The translations under genes were made by a program, and so were the position numbers. This document shows positions 16,156-24,457 of a stretch of DNA of 42,928 nucleotides, piece after piece; the first letter of the stretch is position 1; each line of letters opens with the position of its first letter. Where the stretch lies: IMG/VR virus record IMGVR_UViG_3300034118_000669, positions 1 through 42,928 of that record; one strand, given 5' to 3'. The stretch comes from a virus. The notes under the pieces are model-generated. The model saw only the letters and a program-made list of their open reading frames with translations. It had not been told where the DNA came from and made no database searches.

Positions 16156-17076
16156 ATGTACTACGCCGCACAAGACCTCATCGAGTATCTGATGAACTCC
16201 GTCGGAGGCGGAGCGCAGGACGGCGAGCATCGGCTTTTGCGGGCCGCTGCCTCCAACGCCCACCGCGAGGTCATGTACGCCCGAGACTGGAACTGGTTGG
16301 CGACTGACGCCCAGTTGCCGACGGCCGTGTCAGGCAGCAACAACAAACTGTTCCTGCTGCCCGCGAATGTGAAGAACGTCGATGCGTTGGTCGCAGTAGA
16401 GCGCACGAAGGCCATGGCCTATGTGACGCCGCGAGAATGGCGGGACATCGAGTCCAAGCAACTCCCCACCTCCAATGTGGTGTACTGGACGGTCACGGCA
16501 TCCTCGACGCAGCCTGATCGGTGGATGCTCAAGGTGGCTGGCACGCCTTCGCCAATCGACAACCCGAGCAATTTCTGGATCACCTACCGGCGGGCACCGC
16601 CCCCGCTCCGTCGCATGGGATACGAGCCGAGCAGCCGCGACGGATCGCTGACCGCCGGAACGGCCGCTGGGTGCGTCAAGCGGTACGGCACGGCGACGAA
16701 CTTCCCCGAAGGACCATCGGGCGTCTATCCGTTTGTGGCGGAGGAGATTCTCGGCCTGTCCGGGAGTCTCGTGGGGACGCCGCCCGAGAACGCCAAGACG
16801 GTGGTCTCCGATTTCCTGGATGCGTCCGAGAGCATGTACACGGCCATCCTGGCGTGCGCGGAAGTCTGGGTCGCCAAGATGATGGGCAAGAACGTCGAGG
16901 GGGCGTTGTCGGTCTACGCTCGCGACCTGCGGCTGGCGTTTGAGGCCGACAACCTGACGCCCATGTCGGGCCGCCGGGCGGGGTTCGGTAGATACCCAGA
17001 GTCCAGCGGGCTGTCGATTGGCACCGCACGAGCGCTTGGCTACTACGGCCCAAGCGGCCCAGATACGGGAGCGTGA
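16156..17076 (+). CDS. Tail tubular protein A-like head-tail adaptor
   Basis: ATG 16156 follows a 3-bp gap after the fibre gene. The 306-aa protein is the right size and position for a gp4/gp11-type adaptor that links portal to nozzle in short-tailed phages. It opens with a helical region containing ANAHREVMYARDWNWLATDA, with the Arg-Asp-Trp pattern common near the start of these adaptors. A mid-region FWITYRRAPPPL and a late helical stretch LACAEVWVAKMMGKN follow. The next two genes resemble the nozzle. Assignment rests on pattern and order. Confidence 0.7.
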   Translation: MYYAAQDLIEYLMNSVGGGAQDGEHRLLRAAASNAHREVMYARDWNWLATDAQLPTAVSGSNNKLFLLPANVKNVDALVAVERTKAMAYVTPREWRDIESKQLPTSNVVYWTVTASSTQPDRWMLKVAGTPSPIDNPSNFWITYRRAPPPLRRMGYEPSSRDGSLTAGTAAGCVKRYGTATNFPEGPSGVYPFVAEEILGLSGSLVGTPPENAKTVVSDFLDASESMYTAILACAEVWVAKMMGKNVEGALSVYARDLRLAFEADNLTPMSGRRAGFGRYPESSGLSIGTARALGYYGPSGPDTGA

Positions 17077-17079
17077 CCG

Positions 17080-17649
17080 ATGCGCACCGATTCCTGGAAG
17101 GGGCTTGTCACACAGGCCAGTCCGTTCGCCATCCCGGCAGGGGCGGCGGTCGAGCAGGTCAATCTCGGCACGTCGATTCCCGGTCAACTCACGTCCCGCA
17201 GTGGCATGAGGGCGGTTGCGTGCCAGCCCGCCGTGCAGGGCGTCATGGACTGCTGCTCCTACGAGTTTGGCGGCAAGGTGTTCCTGCTGTCTCTGACGGC
17301 GGCCGGCGAACTCATCGCCTCCGAAAGCCCTGCCTACGGCCCCAAGACGGCCACGCCATCCGAGCCGCAACTGTCCGTGCAAGCCGGCCAAACGGCCACG
17401 TCGTACACGCAGCGGTATCTCCGGAGCACCGGCGGTTCCGTTACTGACCCGGTGCCGCCGCCGCCAGCGTCCGAGTCGCGGTTTGGCCGCCTGCATGGCG
17501 GGCAGGCCAGCACGGCATCCTGGCCCTACAAGATCAACGCCAATGACCTGTGCGCAGGCGAGTCCAAGACAACTGCGTTCACGGGTGGCAATGCCGCCAC
17601 GTCGGAGGTTCCGCCGGCGCTGACCCCCGCCAATATGTGCGTGCCATGA
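17080..17649 (+). CDS. N-terminal half of a tail tubular B-like nozzle protein
   Basis: ATG 17080 starts a 189-aa protein. Its opening, SWKGLVTQASPFAIPAGAA followed by VNLGTSIPGQLTSRSGMR, is the kind of N-terminus seen in tail-tubular-B/nozzle proteins, where a long protein begins by listing conserved Pro/Gly turns. Here the frame ends after 189 residues with PPALTPANMCVP. The rest of a typical nozzle is encoded by the next gene, which starts inside this stop codon. This looks like a natural gene fission, or a nozzle assembled from two chains. A Pro/Ser linker PPPPASES falls at about residue 128. Confidence 0.6.
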   Translation: MRTDSWKGLVTQASPFAIPAGAAVEQVNLGTSIPGQLTSRSGMRAVACQPAVQGVMDCCSYEFGGKVFLLSLTAAGELIASESPAYGPKTATPSEPQLSVQAGQTATSYTQRYLRSTGGSVTDPVPPPPASESRFGRLHGGQASTASWPYKINANDLCAGESKTTAFTGGNAATSEVPPALTPANMCVP

Positions 17650-20576
17650 TTACCAACCGCTTCTCTGCCGCCCGCCCGATCAGTGCAGCGCAAGGCCGGC
17701 ACGGCGAGATGATCGTCGTGCAGGGCAACGGCGTGCGCCCAGTGCGATGGACGGGCGATGGTGCTGGCGTTGACGCTGGCATGGACCCGCCATCCGTGCA
17801 GCCCCAGATCACGCTGGACTCTACGCTCCGCTACTACATCGCCCGCGTGGACATTCACAAGCCAGGGGCGTGCTATTACTCGCCTCCCGACGTGACGTTT
17901 ACGTCGTCCGTGTCCCCTGCGTCTCTTGGTGGGCGTGTCGCGAAGGCCAAAGCGTACCTGAGCCAATCGGCCGTGTCTGAGGCAGTCGTGGACGACGGCG
18001 GCAAGTATTACCCCGAGCCGCCACCCGTGAGCCTGAGCGACTCGCACGGCAAGGGCGCTGTGCTGCAAGCGGTGCTGTCGTCGGGCGGCACGAACGAAGA
18101 TCCCGACAACGATCCCTATACCGGCATCAGTGAGTGGCGGATCATTCAGGCGCCTCCGTACCTGGACGAGTCGCTCGTGGATGACGGCAAGACGTGGTAC
18201 TACGCCTTCAACGGCAACACGACGATCCCGGCCACGTCGGGGACGAGTCTGCCGCCAACTCCGGGATACCGCTTGGGCATCCCGGCGGGCGGCCTGTGGA
18301 GCGGCATGATCTTTTGCTCGGCGATGTACCGCACGGGATTTGAGTACACGGTGACCAATGCGGATGGCGTGGGCGCTTCGCTGCGTCTGTCGTTTTCGGA
18401 AGGCGAGTGGTCGTGTGCCAGCGCCTCCACGTCCAGCGGCGGCTACACGGTGTTTCGCGGCGCCCGTGTGCTTCGCAGCGTGAGCGTCGAAAAACTCGGC
18501 AAGGGGTACAGCGCCTCCAAGACCGTCACTGTTCGCATCAAGTCGGGATCGGGCGACCCGTCTCGCGACATCATCATTGAGGGCTACACCGCCGGGAACC
18601 CCAAGAACGCTGCCGCCGAAGGCTATTCCATTTCGCAAATTGCGATACAGGATCGCGGCAGCGGTTATCTGGTCGCACCGGAGATCAAGATCATCTCCGA
18701 GAGCGGCTTCGGGGCGTACGCCACCTGCACGGTCAAGGACGGCAAGATCGACACCGTGACACTGGAGAACGGCGGCGCCGGATACAAGACGCCCCCGCAG
18801 GTGATCGTCGTATCCGGCGGGGCGGAAGCGTTTGCGGTCAGCCGGCCGCACCTGCGAGGCAAGTACCAGTGCTACGCCAGATTCGTAGACGGCACGCCAG
18901 AGGATCGCGGCGGGCCTATCCCCAGCAACCTGTCTCCGGTCGCAGAGGTTGACGCCGGCGAGGGTGCCGCGTCGATGACGTGGAGTATCCCGGCAGTGTC
19001 GGGCCGAGCCGAGAAGGTGGAGTTGTGGCGCACGACGGGCAGCCAAGCCACGCTCCTGTACCGCGTGTACTCCGGGACAGGCACTACGTTCACGGACGAC
19101 CTCACCGACGAGGAGGTCCGTGACCCGGATCGTGCTGGGTATGCCGCCATGCCCATCGTCCTACCGAACGGCTTCCTCAACGCCAACCGATTCACGCCTC
19201 CGCCCCGCGACAAGGCGGTGGTGGTGCGATTCCAAGACCGATTCTGGTATGCGGTGGACACGAGTGGCAAGCAGGGCAATTCGCTGCTGTACTCCGAAGT
19301 GGACGAGCCGGAGAGCGTTCCGGAGATCAACGAGATCGTGTTGCAGCAGAACGCCCGAGACGCAGACACAGTGCGGGCGTTGATTCCGTTTGGGCCGACG
19401 CTGCTTGCCATGCAGTCGCAGCACGCCTACGCCCTGACGTTCTCCAGGAACCCACTGCTTGACGCACAGGTGAGCCCAATCGCGAATCGCGGGGCACTCA
19501 ATCAGCGCTCGTGGGACATCTACGAAGGCGTCTGCTACGTGCTGGACCAGAGCGGCGTGTACGCCATCTCCCAGTCGGGGAACGTCGAGAGCCTGTCGGA
19601 CGCAATCGGAGACCTGTTTCGGGATCGCATCGACTTCGGCAAGAACACATGGGCGTTCCTAGTCGTGGACGCGATGACGCAAGTGCTGCGGGCGTTCGTG
19701 GCGTTCCGGGACGACGGCTCGGATGGGTTCCCCACCCGCGCCATGTGCTGCCACATCCCGAGCAAGACATGGTGGATGGAAACCTATCCGCAGCGTATCC
19801 ACAGTGCGACTACGGCTCGCCTCAGCAATGGAGACACGCGGTGCTTGTACGGCGCTGCGGGCGGGCATTACCTGCTGGGAGACGGGCCTGCCGATCTTGG
19901 TCGGGGCGCCATCACGCACGTCACGCTTACCGCCGGCGGTCGCGGCTACACGACTCCGCCGCAGGTCACGGCGACTGGCGGTGTGGGCGCCGTACTGCGG
20001 GCGACCGTCAACGGCGAGGGGGCGCTGACAGGCATCTGGATCGTGAATCCCGGCTACGGATACACCAGCGGATCGCTGTTCATCGGCCCACCGAACGATC
20101 CATCGGTTGCCGGCGTGCAAGCAACGGCGTCGTTCGTGGCGTGCCCCCTGTCCGCCGACACGCCGCTCTACCCCGTGTACCGATTCAAGAGTGGCTGCAT
20201 GGAGTACGCCACCGACGCGACGGCACCTCGCAACCTGCCGACCACCAGGGACATCTCGCTGCTGTACGCCCCGCAACCAGGGTCGTGCGAGGTAGCGATG
20301 CGGCTGTACTACAACAACGCCACGCACCCCCGCCGCAACATCGCCGCTCGCAACAGAGGGGTGGGGTTTACGGCCGACACGGTGGACAGCGGGTTTCGGC
20401 TCGACATGGGCGGGGCGGTGGCGGAGTCTGGCGTCTCGTCCGCCATGCTGTCTGGCAGGTCTGCCGATGACCTGTCTTCGACTGACAGGCATGTCGCTGT
20501 CGAACTGGCCGGTGCCCGCAAGACAGGCTCGCCCGTCGTCTTCTATCAGTTGGATCAGCGAGGCGGACCGCAATGA
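17646..20576 (+). CDS. Tail tubular protein B-like nozzle (main chain)
   Basis: ATG 17646 overlaps the previous TGA (ATGA). The longer in-frame extension to 17550 would run inside the upstream gene and is rejected. The 976-aa product is rich in beta-strands and Gly/Tyr turns. It has AQGRHGEMIVVQGNGVRPVRW at the start, and at least four copies of a Gly-Tyr/Thr-Pro-Pro pattern (RGYTTPPQV, AGYKTPPQV, SGYLVAPEI, YYPEPPPVS) that may form repeated strand modules. A propeller-like middle includes QHAYALTFSRNP. It would form the tail tube tip with the 17080 protein. The repeats are unusual for the family. Confidence 0.7.
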   Translation: MITNRFSAARPISAAQGRHGEMIVVQGNGVRPVRWTGDGAGVDAGMDPPSVQPQITLDSTLRYYIARVDIHKPGACYYSPPDVTFTSSVSPASLGGRVAKAKAYLSQSAVSEAVVDDGGKYYPEPPPVSLSDSHGKGAVLQAVLSSGGTNEDPDNDPYTGISEWRIIQAPPYLDESLVDDGKTWYYAFNGNTTIPATSGTSLPPTPGYRLGIPAGGLWSGMIFCSAMYRTGFEYTVTNADGVGASLRLSFSEGEWSCASASTSSGGYTVFRGARVLRSVSVEKLGKGYSASKTVTVRIKSGSGDPSRDIIIEGYTAGNPKNAAAEGYSISQIAIQDRGSGYLVAPEIKIISESGFGAYATCTVKDGKIDTVTLENGGAGYKTPPQVIVVSGGAEAFAVSRPHLRGKYQCYARFVDGTPEDRGGPIPSNLSPVAEVDAGEGAASMTWSIPAVSGRAEKVELWRTTGSQATLLYRVYSGTGTTFTDDLTDEEVRDPDRAGYAAMPIVLPNGFLNANRFTPPPRDKAVVVRFQDRFWYAVDTSGKQGNSLLYSEVDEPESVPEINEIVLQQNARDADTVRALIPFGPTLLAMQSQHAYALTFSRNPLLDAQVSPIANRGALNQRSWDIYEGVCYVLDQSGVYAISQSGNVESLSDAIGDLFRDRIDFGKNTWAFLVVDAMTQVLRAFVAFRDDGSDGFPTRAMCCHIPSKTWWMETYPQRIHSATTARLSNGDTRCLYGAAGGHYLLGDGPADLGRGAITHVTLTAGGRGYTTPPQVTATGGVGAVLRATVNGEGALTGIWIVNPGYGYTSGSLFIGPPNDPSVAGVQATASFVACPLSADTPLYPVYRFKSGCMEYATDATAPRNLPTTRDISLLYAPQPGSCEVAMRLYYNNATHPRRNIAARNRGVGFTADTVDSGFRLDMGGAVAESGVSSAMLSGRSADDLSSTDRHVAVELAGARKTGSPVVFYQLDQRGGPQ

Positions 20577-21388
20577 GTTACGCCCTGCAAAACGGCCAGA
20601 TTCGCGGCGTGCTGGTGGCGCAGGGGTTTCCGGCGGACCTCGCCACGCAGTTGGCCAACATTCTTGCCAACGGCGCCCAGCAGATGCGGCTCTCTGGAGA
20701 GCGCATTATCGACACCACGCGACCCGGCATGCGGATGATTACGCCGGGCGCTCGGACCCACCAGTTCAAGAACCTGGACTTTCTGCCCGCCGACCCGGAT
20801 CATCGCGAACGCCGTGTGCCGTCCAGCGAGGAGAGGCGGCGGCCGGCGCCCGAGCCCGCCGTCCAGACAGAGCAATCTCCAGCCGAGACGCTCGCGACGT
20901 TTCGCGTTGAGGGCGGTGCCTACACGGAAGCCAGAGGCTTGGGCGATTCCGTGCAGGTCAATCTCCGCACCAGCGGTCCGGGCCGGATGCCGGTCTTTGA
21001 TCCACCGTCGAACTCGCTGGTCGGCAAGACGTTTCGGGCCGAGAGCAACTCGGACACACTGCGGTTGGACATCGTTGAGAACGGCCAGGAAGTTGTATGG
21101 AGGGCGCAGGTTGCCCAGGCTGCGCCGCGTGGCGGCAACAACGACGCCGCGATCACGGTCGTGACTGGCCTTAAGTGGGTGCAGGACAAAGGTCTGGAGG
21201 TCACCACTCGGCAGATCACTGTCCTGCGGGCCGAAAATGAATCCGCCACCTTCATCATTCCGGCCACCCCCGTGACGGTCGTGAAGGCCGTGCGGGATGC
21301 CGGTGATATCGTGATCGACAAGCAAGAGGTGCTTGTGTTCCAGGACAAGTCAGTGGGGTCTGACACCATTGCCACCACCACCTGCTAG
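20573..21388 (+). CDS. Unknown tail or virion-associated protein (271 aa)
   Basis: ATG 20573 overlaps the previous stop. The 271-aa protein has an N-terminal helical region (ATQLANILANGAQQMRLSG). A charged, disordered linker at about 80-105 is rich in Arg, Glu and Pro. A beta-rich C-terminal half follows (DTLRLDIVENGQEVVWRAQVAQ and VTTRQITVLRAENES). Gene order after the nozzle suggests a tail accessory or internal protein. No motif gives a function. Confidence 0.6.
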   Translation: MSYALQNGQIRGVLVAQGFPADLATQLANILANGAQQMRLSGERIIDTTRPGMRMITPGARTHQFKNLDFLPADPDHRERRVPSSEERRRPAPEPAVQTEQSPAETLATFRVEGGAYTEARGLGDSVQVNLRTSGPGRMPVFDPPSNSLVGKTFRAESNSDTLRLDIVENGQEVVWRAQVAQAAPRGGNNDAAITVVTGLKWVQDKGLEVTTRQITVLRAENESATFIIPATPVTVVKAVRDAGDIVIDKQEVLVFQDKSVGSDTIATTTC

Positions 21389-21396
21389 GCGCTGCT

Positions 21397-21846
21397 ATGC
21401 CACTGGCCCGTCTGGGAGGGGAGTTGCTTAGGGTAGACGGCACACTGGCAACGTCCTGCTGCTGCGACATACCCGAGCAGTGCGTGTATGTGCGATACCA
21501 GTATCCCGTCTGGGATGTGGGCGCTACTCCGTTTCCTCCCACTGAGTGCTTTCCACCCTACGTGCCGTTCTTGGGATGCGACGTGGTGTTGAGTGAGCAA
21601 GTGATATCCAAGCCGGACGCATTTTCCGGGAAACGAACGACCGTCACGATAACCGGATTGTTTGACGACAGCATCGCCGTGAACGGCAACGTGCTTGGAA
21701 ACTGCCGCCCGGGCGGCGACGTAAACATGACGTTTACGCTTGCGGCGGAAGAAGCAGGGTTTCGCCTTGGTGCCGTAGACAGTTTCGGGTCTTGCGCGCA
21801 CGGCACCCTAGCCATTTGCTTCAGCACCGGAAACCCACTGCCATGA
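21397..21846 (+). CDS. Cysteine-rich protein (149 aa)
   Basis: ATG 21397 lies 8 bp after the previous stop. The protein contains ten cysteines, including a CCC run near residue 22 and paired cysteines later (CFPPYVPFLGC, then GNC and GSC). This is unusual beside cysteine-poor structural genes. The remainder is beta-rich. Metal binding or disulphide stabilisation outside the cell are both possible. The ATGA overlap with the next gene suggests co-translation. No family recognised. Confidence 0.6.
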   Translation: MPLARLGGELLRVDGTLATSCCCDIPEQCVYVRYQYPVWDVGATPFPPTECFPPYVPFLGCDVVLSEQVISKPDAFSGKRTTVTITGLFDDSIAVNGNVLGNCRPGGDVNMTFTLAAEEAGFRLGAVDSFGSCAHGTLAICFSTGNPLP

Positions 21847-22250
21847 TTGAGTGCCACCTGCACCATCTGGAGGCCCGCTGCCGAGAGCGTGGCTACACGC
21901 TTGACGAGGTGCTGGCGTGCGTCGTGTCGCAGAACGGCGACAGGATCGTCGTGGACGAGACGCACCCTGCGTTCCCGTCTCGGCCGAAGGCGTCTGGGGC
22001 CGGGCCGGGAACCGAACTCAAGAAACTCTTGGGGATGATCGGCATCACCGCCACGTCCACCTGCTCCTGCAACGCCCATGCCGTTCAGATGGATGCTTGG
22101 GGTGCGGACGAGTGCGAGCGGCGGCTGGACGAGATCGTGGGCTGGCTGGAGGGGGAGGCCAGGGACCGCCACCTGCTGTTCTCGGCAACCGTAGCCCGGC
22201 AGGTGGTGCGGCTGGCAATCCGCCGGGCCAGAAAGGCCGCCGCTCAGTAG
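21843..22250 (+). CDS. Small protein with paired-cysteine motif (135 aa)
   Basis: ATG 21843 overlaps the previous TGA; longer in-frame starts inside that gene are not supported. The product has an N-terminal helix with cysteines and RGYTLDEVLACVVS, the turn DETHPAFPS, and then TCSCNAHAVQMDAWGADECERRLDEIVGWL. This Cys-x-Cys...Met-Asp...Cys...Ile-x2-Trp-Leu pattern recalls small proteins in phages and prophages of Planctomycetes, from memory. The three late cysteines could bind metal. Function unknown. It is the last gene before a spacer bearing the CATAAATC element. Confidence 0.6.
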   Translation: MIECHLHHLEARCRERGYTLDEVLACVVSQNGDRIVVDETHPAFPSRPKASGAGPGTELKKLLGMIGITATSTCSCNAHAVQMDAWGADECERRLDEIVGWLEGEARDRHLLFSATVARQVVRLAIRRARKAAAQ

Positions 22251-22257
22251 CCAATCT

Positions 22258-22286
22258 GCGGACATAAATCCGTAGAGAGGCTACGC
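22258..22286 (+). promoter_or_regulatory. CATAAATC element with hairpin before the 22287 gene
   Basis: The spacer reads GCGGA followed by CATAAATC (22263-22270). A 5-bp inverted repeat CGTAG (22271-22275) / CTACG (22281-22285) follows, with AGAGG in the loop as the ribosome site, 1 nt before ATG 22287. The arrangement matches 382-409: the same octamer, a hairpin directly after it, ribosome site in the loop and similar distance to the start (16 against 15 nt). Confidence 0.55.
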
Positions 22287-22910
22287 ATGGCGGACTTACG
22301 GTTCCCTCACTTTTCCAGGCAATACACGGCGCCGCGTGCGGATGCCAGTTCCAGCCTGAGTGAGACCTACGACTACAGCGGGCTGGACGACCTCACCCAG
22401 AAGCAGGGCGCCCTCCGGTCGCTGCGGGACGCCAAGTTTGAGGCCAATTTCAAGGGCGACCCCAGCGCCGTCACGGCCGGCAACAAGATTCGCGATCTCC
22501 TCCAGTCTGTCCGGGAACACTTGCCAGGGGCGACGGAGCGTGATCCTGGCCCGTCGCTGTCGCCGCTCGTGCGAGTGGCGTCCAGGAGCACCTCCAACAG
22601 CACCGACACCGGCGGCGGTGGGATCGCGGAAGAGCATGGCGGCGGTGAGCAGCGGATGGGTGGCAATGTCGCCATCCCGCCAATGGCTCCGCCGCCGGGT
22701 CGGCGGCCACCTGCCAATAGACCTCCGGCTGCTCGCCGCCCAGCCGGGCCGAAGCCGCCCCCGCTGACGGACGTCGGTCTTTACCCGCAGACGGCTGTCG
22801 AAAACCGCCTGCGTGAAATCGCCAACGAGGTTGACATTGACGTTGATGTCAGTGACGCCCCGACCGTGCCTGACGGCATCGAGCGCCGTCTTCGTTTCCC
22901 AATGGCGTAA
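22287..22910 (+). CDS. Unknown, partly disordered virion-region protein (207 aa)
   Basis: ATG 22287 begins a run of closely spaced genes. The 207-aa product has a helical N-terminal part (QKQGALRSLRDAKFEANF, then NKIRDLLQSVREHL). A Gly/Pro/Arg-rich disordered middle at about 110-160 contains PPPGRRPPANRPPAARRP. A C-terminal segment ENRLREIANEVDIDVDVSD follows. Such a protein may line or anchor internal components of the particle, but no domain is recognised. Confidence 0.6.
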   Translation: MADLRFPHFSRQYTAPRADASSSLSETYDYSGLDDLTQKQGALRSLRDAKFEANFKGDPSAVTAGNKIRDLLQSVREHLPGATERDPGPSLSPLVRVASRSTSNSTDTGGGGIAEEHGGGEQRMGGNVAIPPMAPPPGRRPPANRPPAARRPAGPKPPPLTDVGLYPQTAVENRLREIANEVDIDVDVSDAPTVPDGIERRLRFPMA

Positions 22911-22921
22911 GGAGTCTACCG

Positions 22922-23257
22922 ATGGCGTATACCGGACTGGTGTATGGGGGAAATGCGGGCGTGTCGCCTCCTGGCGAAACGCGCACCCGCCAACCGTACG
23001 AGGATCATTGGGCCAACATCCGCGCACGCAGCGATTACTACGAGTCGCCCGAAGGCCAACGGGAGATGTACGAGCGCAGCCTCCAGCAACAGGAGCAGCA
23101 GCGCCGCATGTACGACTCGCAGACTGCCCGTCAGTCGCAGGAGCGCAAGTACGGCGTCCTCTCCGGCCTCGTCAGCGGAATGGGCGGCGGCTTTGGCGGC
23201 GGCATGCAGCCGTTTGGGATTAGCGTCGGAAAGACCGGCCAGTTCACGAGGAGTTGA
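22922..23257 (+). CDS. Small Gly/Gln-rich protein (111 aa)
   Basis: ATG 22922 is preceded by TAAGGAG with 6-nt spacing. The 111-aa protein has a Gln/Arg/Tyr-rich helical centre (YERSLQQQEQQRRMYDSQTARQ) and a Gly/Met-rich stretch LVSGMGGGFGGGM near the C-terminus. Helix plus glycine-hinge composition is common in internal phage proteins that pass through the portal. Its stop lies two bases before the next start. No family recognised. Confidence 0.6.
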   Translation: MAYTGLVYGGNAGVSPPGETRTRQPYEDHWANIRARSDYYESPEGQREMYERSLQQQEQQRRMYDSQTARQSQERKYGVLSGLVSGMGGGFGGGMQPFGISVGKTGQFTRS

Positions 23258-23259
23258 AC

Positions 23260-23622
23260 GTGAACGCCATCGGATTCAATCCCGGCTCCAGGCTCCTGTC
23301 TGGTCTGTCCAGCAAGGCCAGCCCGATGGCGAAGGGGCTTGCCATGCAGGATGCGTCTGCGCTCAACATGGATCGCGAGCAGAAGAACCAGGACTTGTCC
23401 CTCAAGCAGATGCAGGACGAGAGCCAGCAGCGTCTCGCCGCATCCCGCAATTCCGCCCAGCAGGCGTCCAACGCCTCGCAGGAGCGGCTCGGCGCAGGGG
23501 CCGCCCAGAGTCGGGCAAGCGTATTCGACGTGGGGATGGGCTTTGACTACGCGGCGTTGCAAAAGCGGCGGAGTCTCAATCTCCAGCAGGCGCTCCTCAA
23601 CGGCATGGCGAGGGACTTCTGA
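23260..23622 (+). CDS. Small helical protein (120 aa)
   Basis: GTG 23260 is preferred to TTG 23254 because ACGAGGAG lies 6 nt before it. The 120-aa product is largely helical and rich in Gln, Ser, Ala and Met, with repeated QQ pairs (DLSLKQMQDESQQRLAASRNS). It ends MARDF, with the stop overlapping the next ATG. Probably another small internal or assembly protein; no motif identified. Confidence 0.6.
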   Translation: MNAIGFNPGSRLLSGLSSKASPMAKGLAMQDASALNMDREQKNQDLSLKQMQDESQQRLAASRNSAQQASNASQERLGAGAAQSRASVFDVGMGFDYAALQKRRSLNLQQALLNGMARDF

Positions 23623-24155
23623 TGGCCGTCGGCTTTGATTCGGCGCTGCCCAAGACCTCCGCCCCTGTGTTGCGGGCGAAGCCGCAGGCTCCCATGCAGG
23701 CCGCTACGCCGCAGTACGCGATGCGACCGCCTGCGATTGCCGACTCGGCCGTGCAGGCAGCGGTCAACAACCAGAGGGCGGCGGGCTACGGCGCTCGTGA
23801 GTCTGCCCTGTCGGCCGGCGACAGGGGCGGCATTTCTCGCGGCAAGGGCCAGCAGTACGCCGCCCAGATGGCTCAGGAAGCCGCAGACGCCAAAGCCAGT
23901 GCCGGTGCCGTGCAGACGGAGATGGCCGCCGCCGACACCAACGCGCGAGCGAGGCAGGCTGCGGAAAGCATGCAGGCGAACGAGCGGCTCGCCAATGCGG
24001 GCTTGCTGGAGGGTCTTCGCAACACGCAGGCGATGGAGCGACTGCAACGGCGCGGCTGGCAGCAGGACTTGTATGAGGCTATCCGCAGGGGGCGGTTCGG
24101 TTTAGACCAGCAGCAACTCGACTACACGCCGCTACTGAATGGTCTTTTTGAATGA
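23622..24155 (+). CDS. Ala/Gln-rich helical protein (177 aa)
   Basis: ATG 23622 shares a base with the previous stop. After a Pro/Ala-rich first 40 residues the protein is one long amphipathic helical region (QMAQEAADAKASAGAVQTEM, then TNARARQAAESMQANERLAN). It ends with a short aromatic tail DYTPLLNGLFE. The composition resembles ejection or internal core proteins of podoviruses, which must unfold to leave the head. The evidence is compositional and positional. Confidence 0.6.
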   Translation: MAVGFDSALPKTSAPVLRAKPQAPMQAATPQYAMRPPAIADSAVQAAVNNQRAAGYGARESALSAGDRGGISRGKGQQYAAQMAQEAADAKASAGAVQTEMAAADTNARARQAAESMQANERLANAGLLEGLRNTQAMERLQRRGWQQDLYEAIRRGRFGLDQQQLDYTPLLNGLFE

Positions 24156-24166
24156 AGGAGCAAGGC

Positions 24167-24457
24167 ATGGACGCCGCTGAACTCGACCTGGAAGACCTTC
24201 CGCCGAAGGCGCTTCGCAAACTCATCAAGGGCATGCTGGCGAAGGCTGGCAAGAAGCCGGAGGGCAAGGACGCCGAGAAGGCGGACGAGGAGCGTGAAGC
24301 GCTCACCGATCTCCACGAGGAGCAGAAGGGCAAGCCCACGCCTATCCCCGTGACGGAGGAAGACCTGCCTCCGGAACTCTCGCAGGACGACGAGGACGAA
24401 GAGTCTGACGACGAAGACGCGGACGACGAGAAGCCCGCCAAGAAGAAGGGCAAGTAA
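24167..24457 (+). CDS. Highly charged Lys/Glu/Asp-rich protein (96 aa)
   Basis: ATG 24167 is favoured over ATG 24152 because AAGGAG (24155-24160) sits 6 nt before it; the upstream ATG has no comparable site. The protein starts DAAELDLEDLPPKALRKLIKG, then becomes almost all charged residues, ending in an acidic block (DDEDEESDDEDADDE) and a Lys-rich tail KPAKKKGK. It is probably disordered and binds basic partners. Its stop overlaps the next start. Confidence 0.58.
   Translation: MDAAELDLEDLPPKALRKLIKGMLAKAGKKPEGKDAEKADEEREALTDLHEEQKGKPTPIPVTEEDLPPELSQDDEDEESDDEDADDEKPAKKKGK

Noticed and set aside
17600-17660. Programmed frameshift joining the nozzle genes
   Set aside because: No slippery heptamer or downstream pseudoknot is evident; the ATGA arrangement explains coupled translation more simply.
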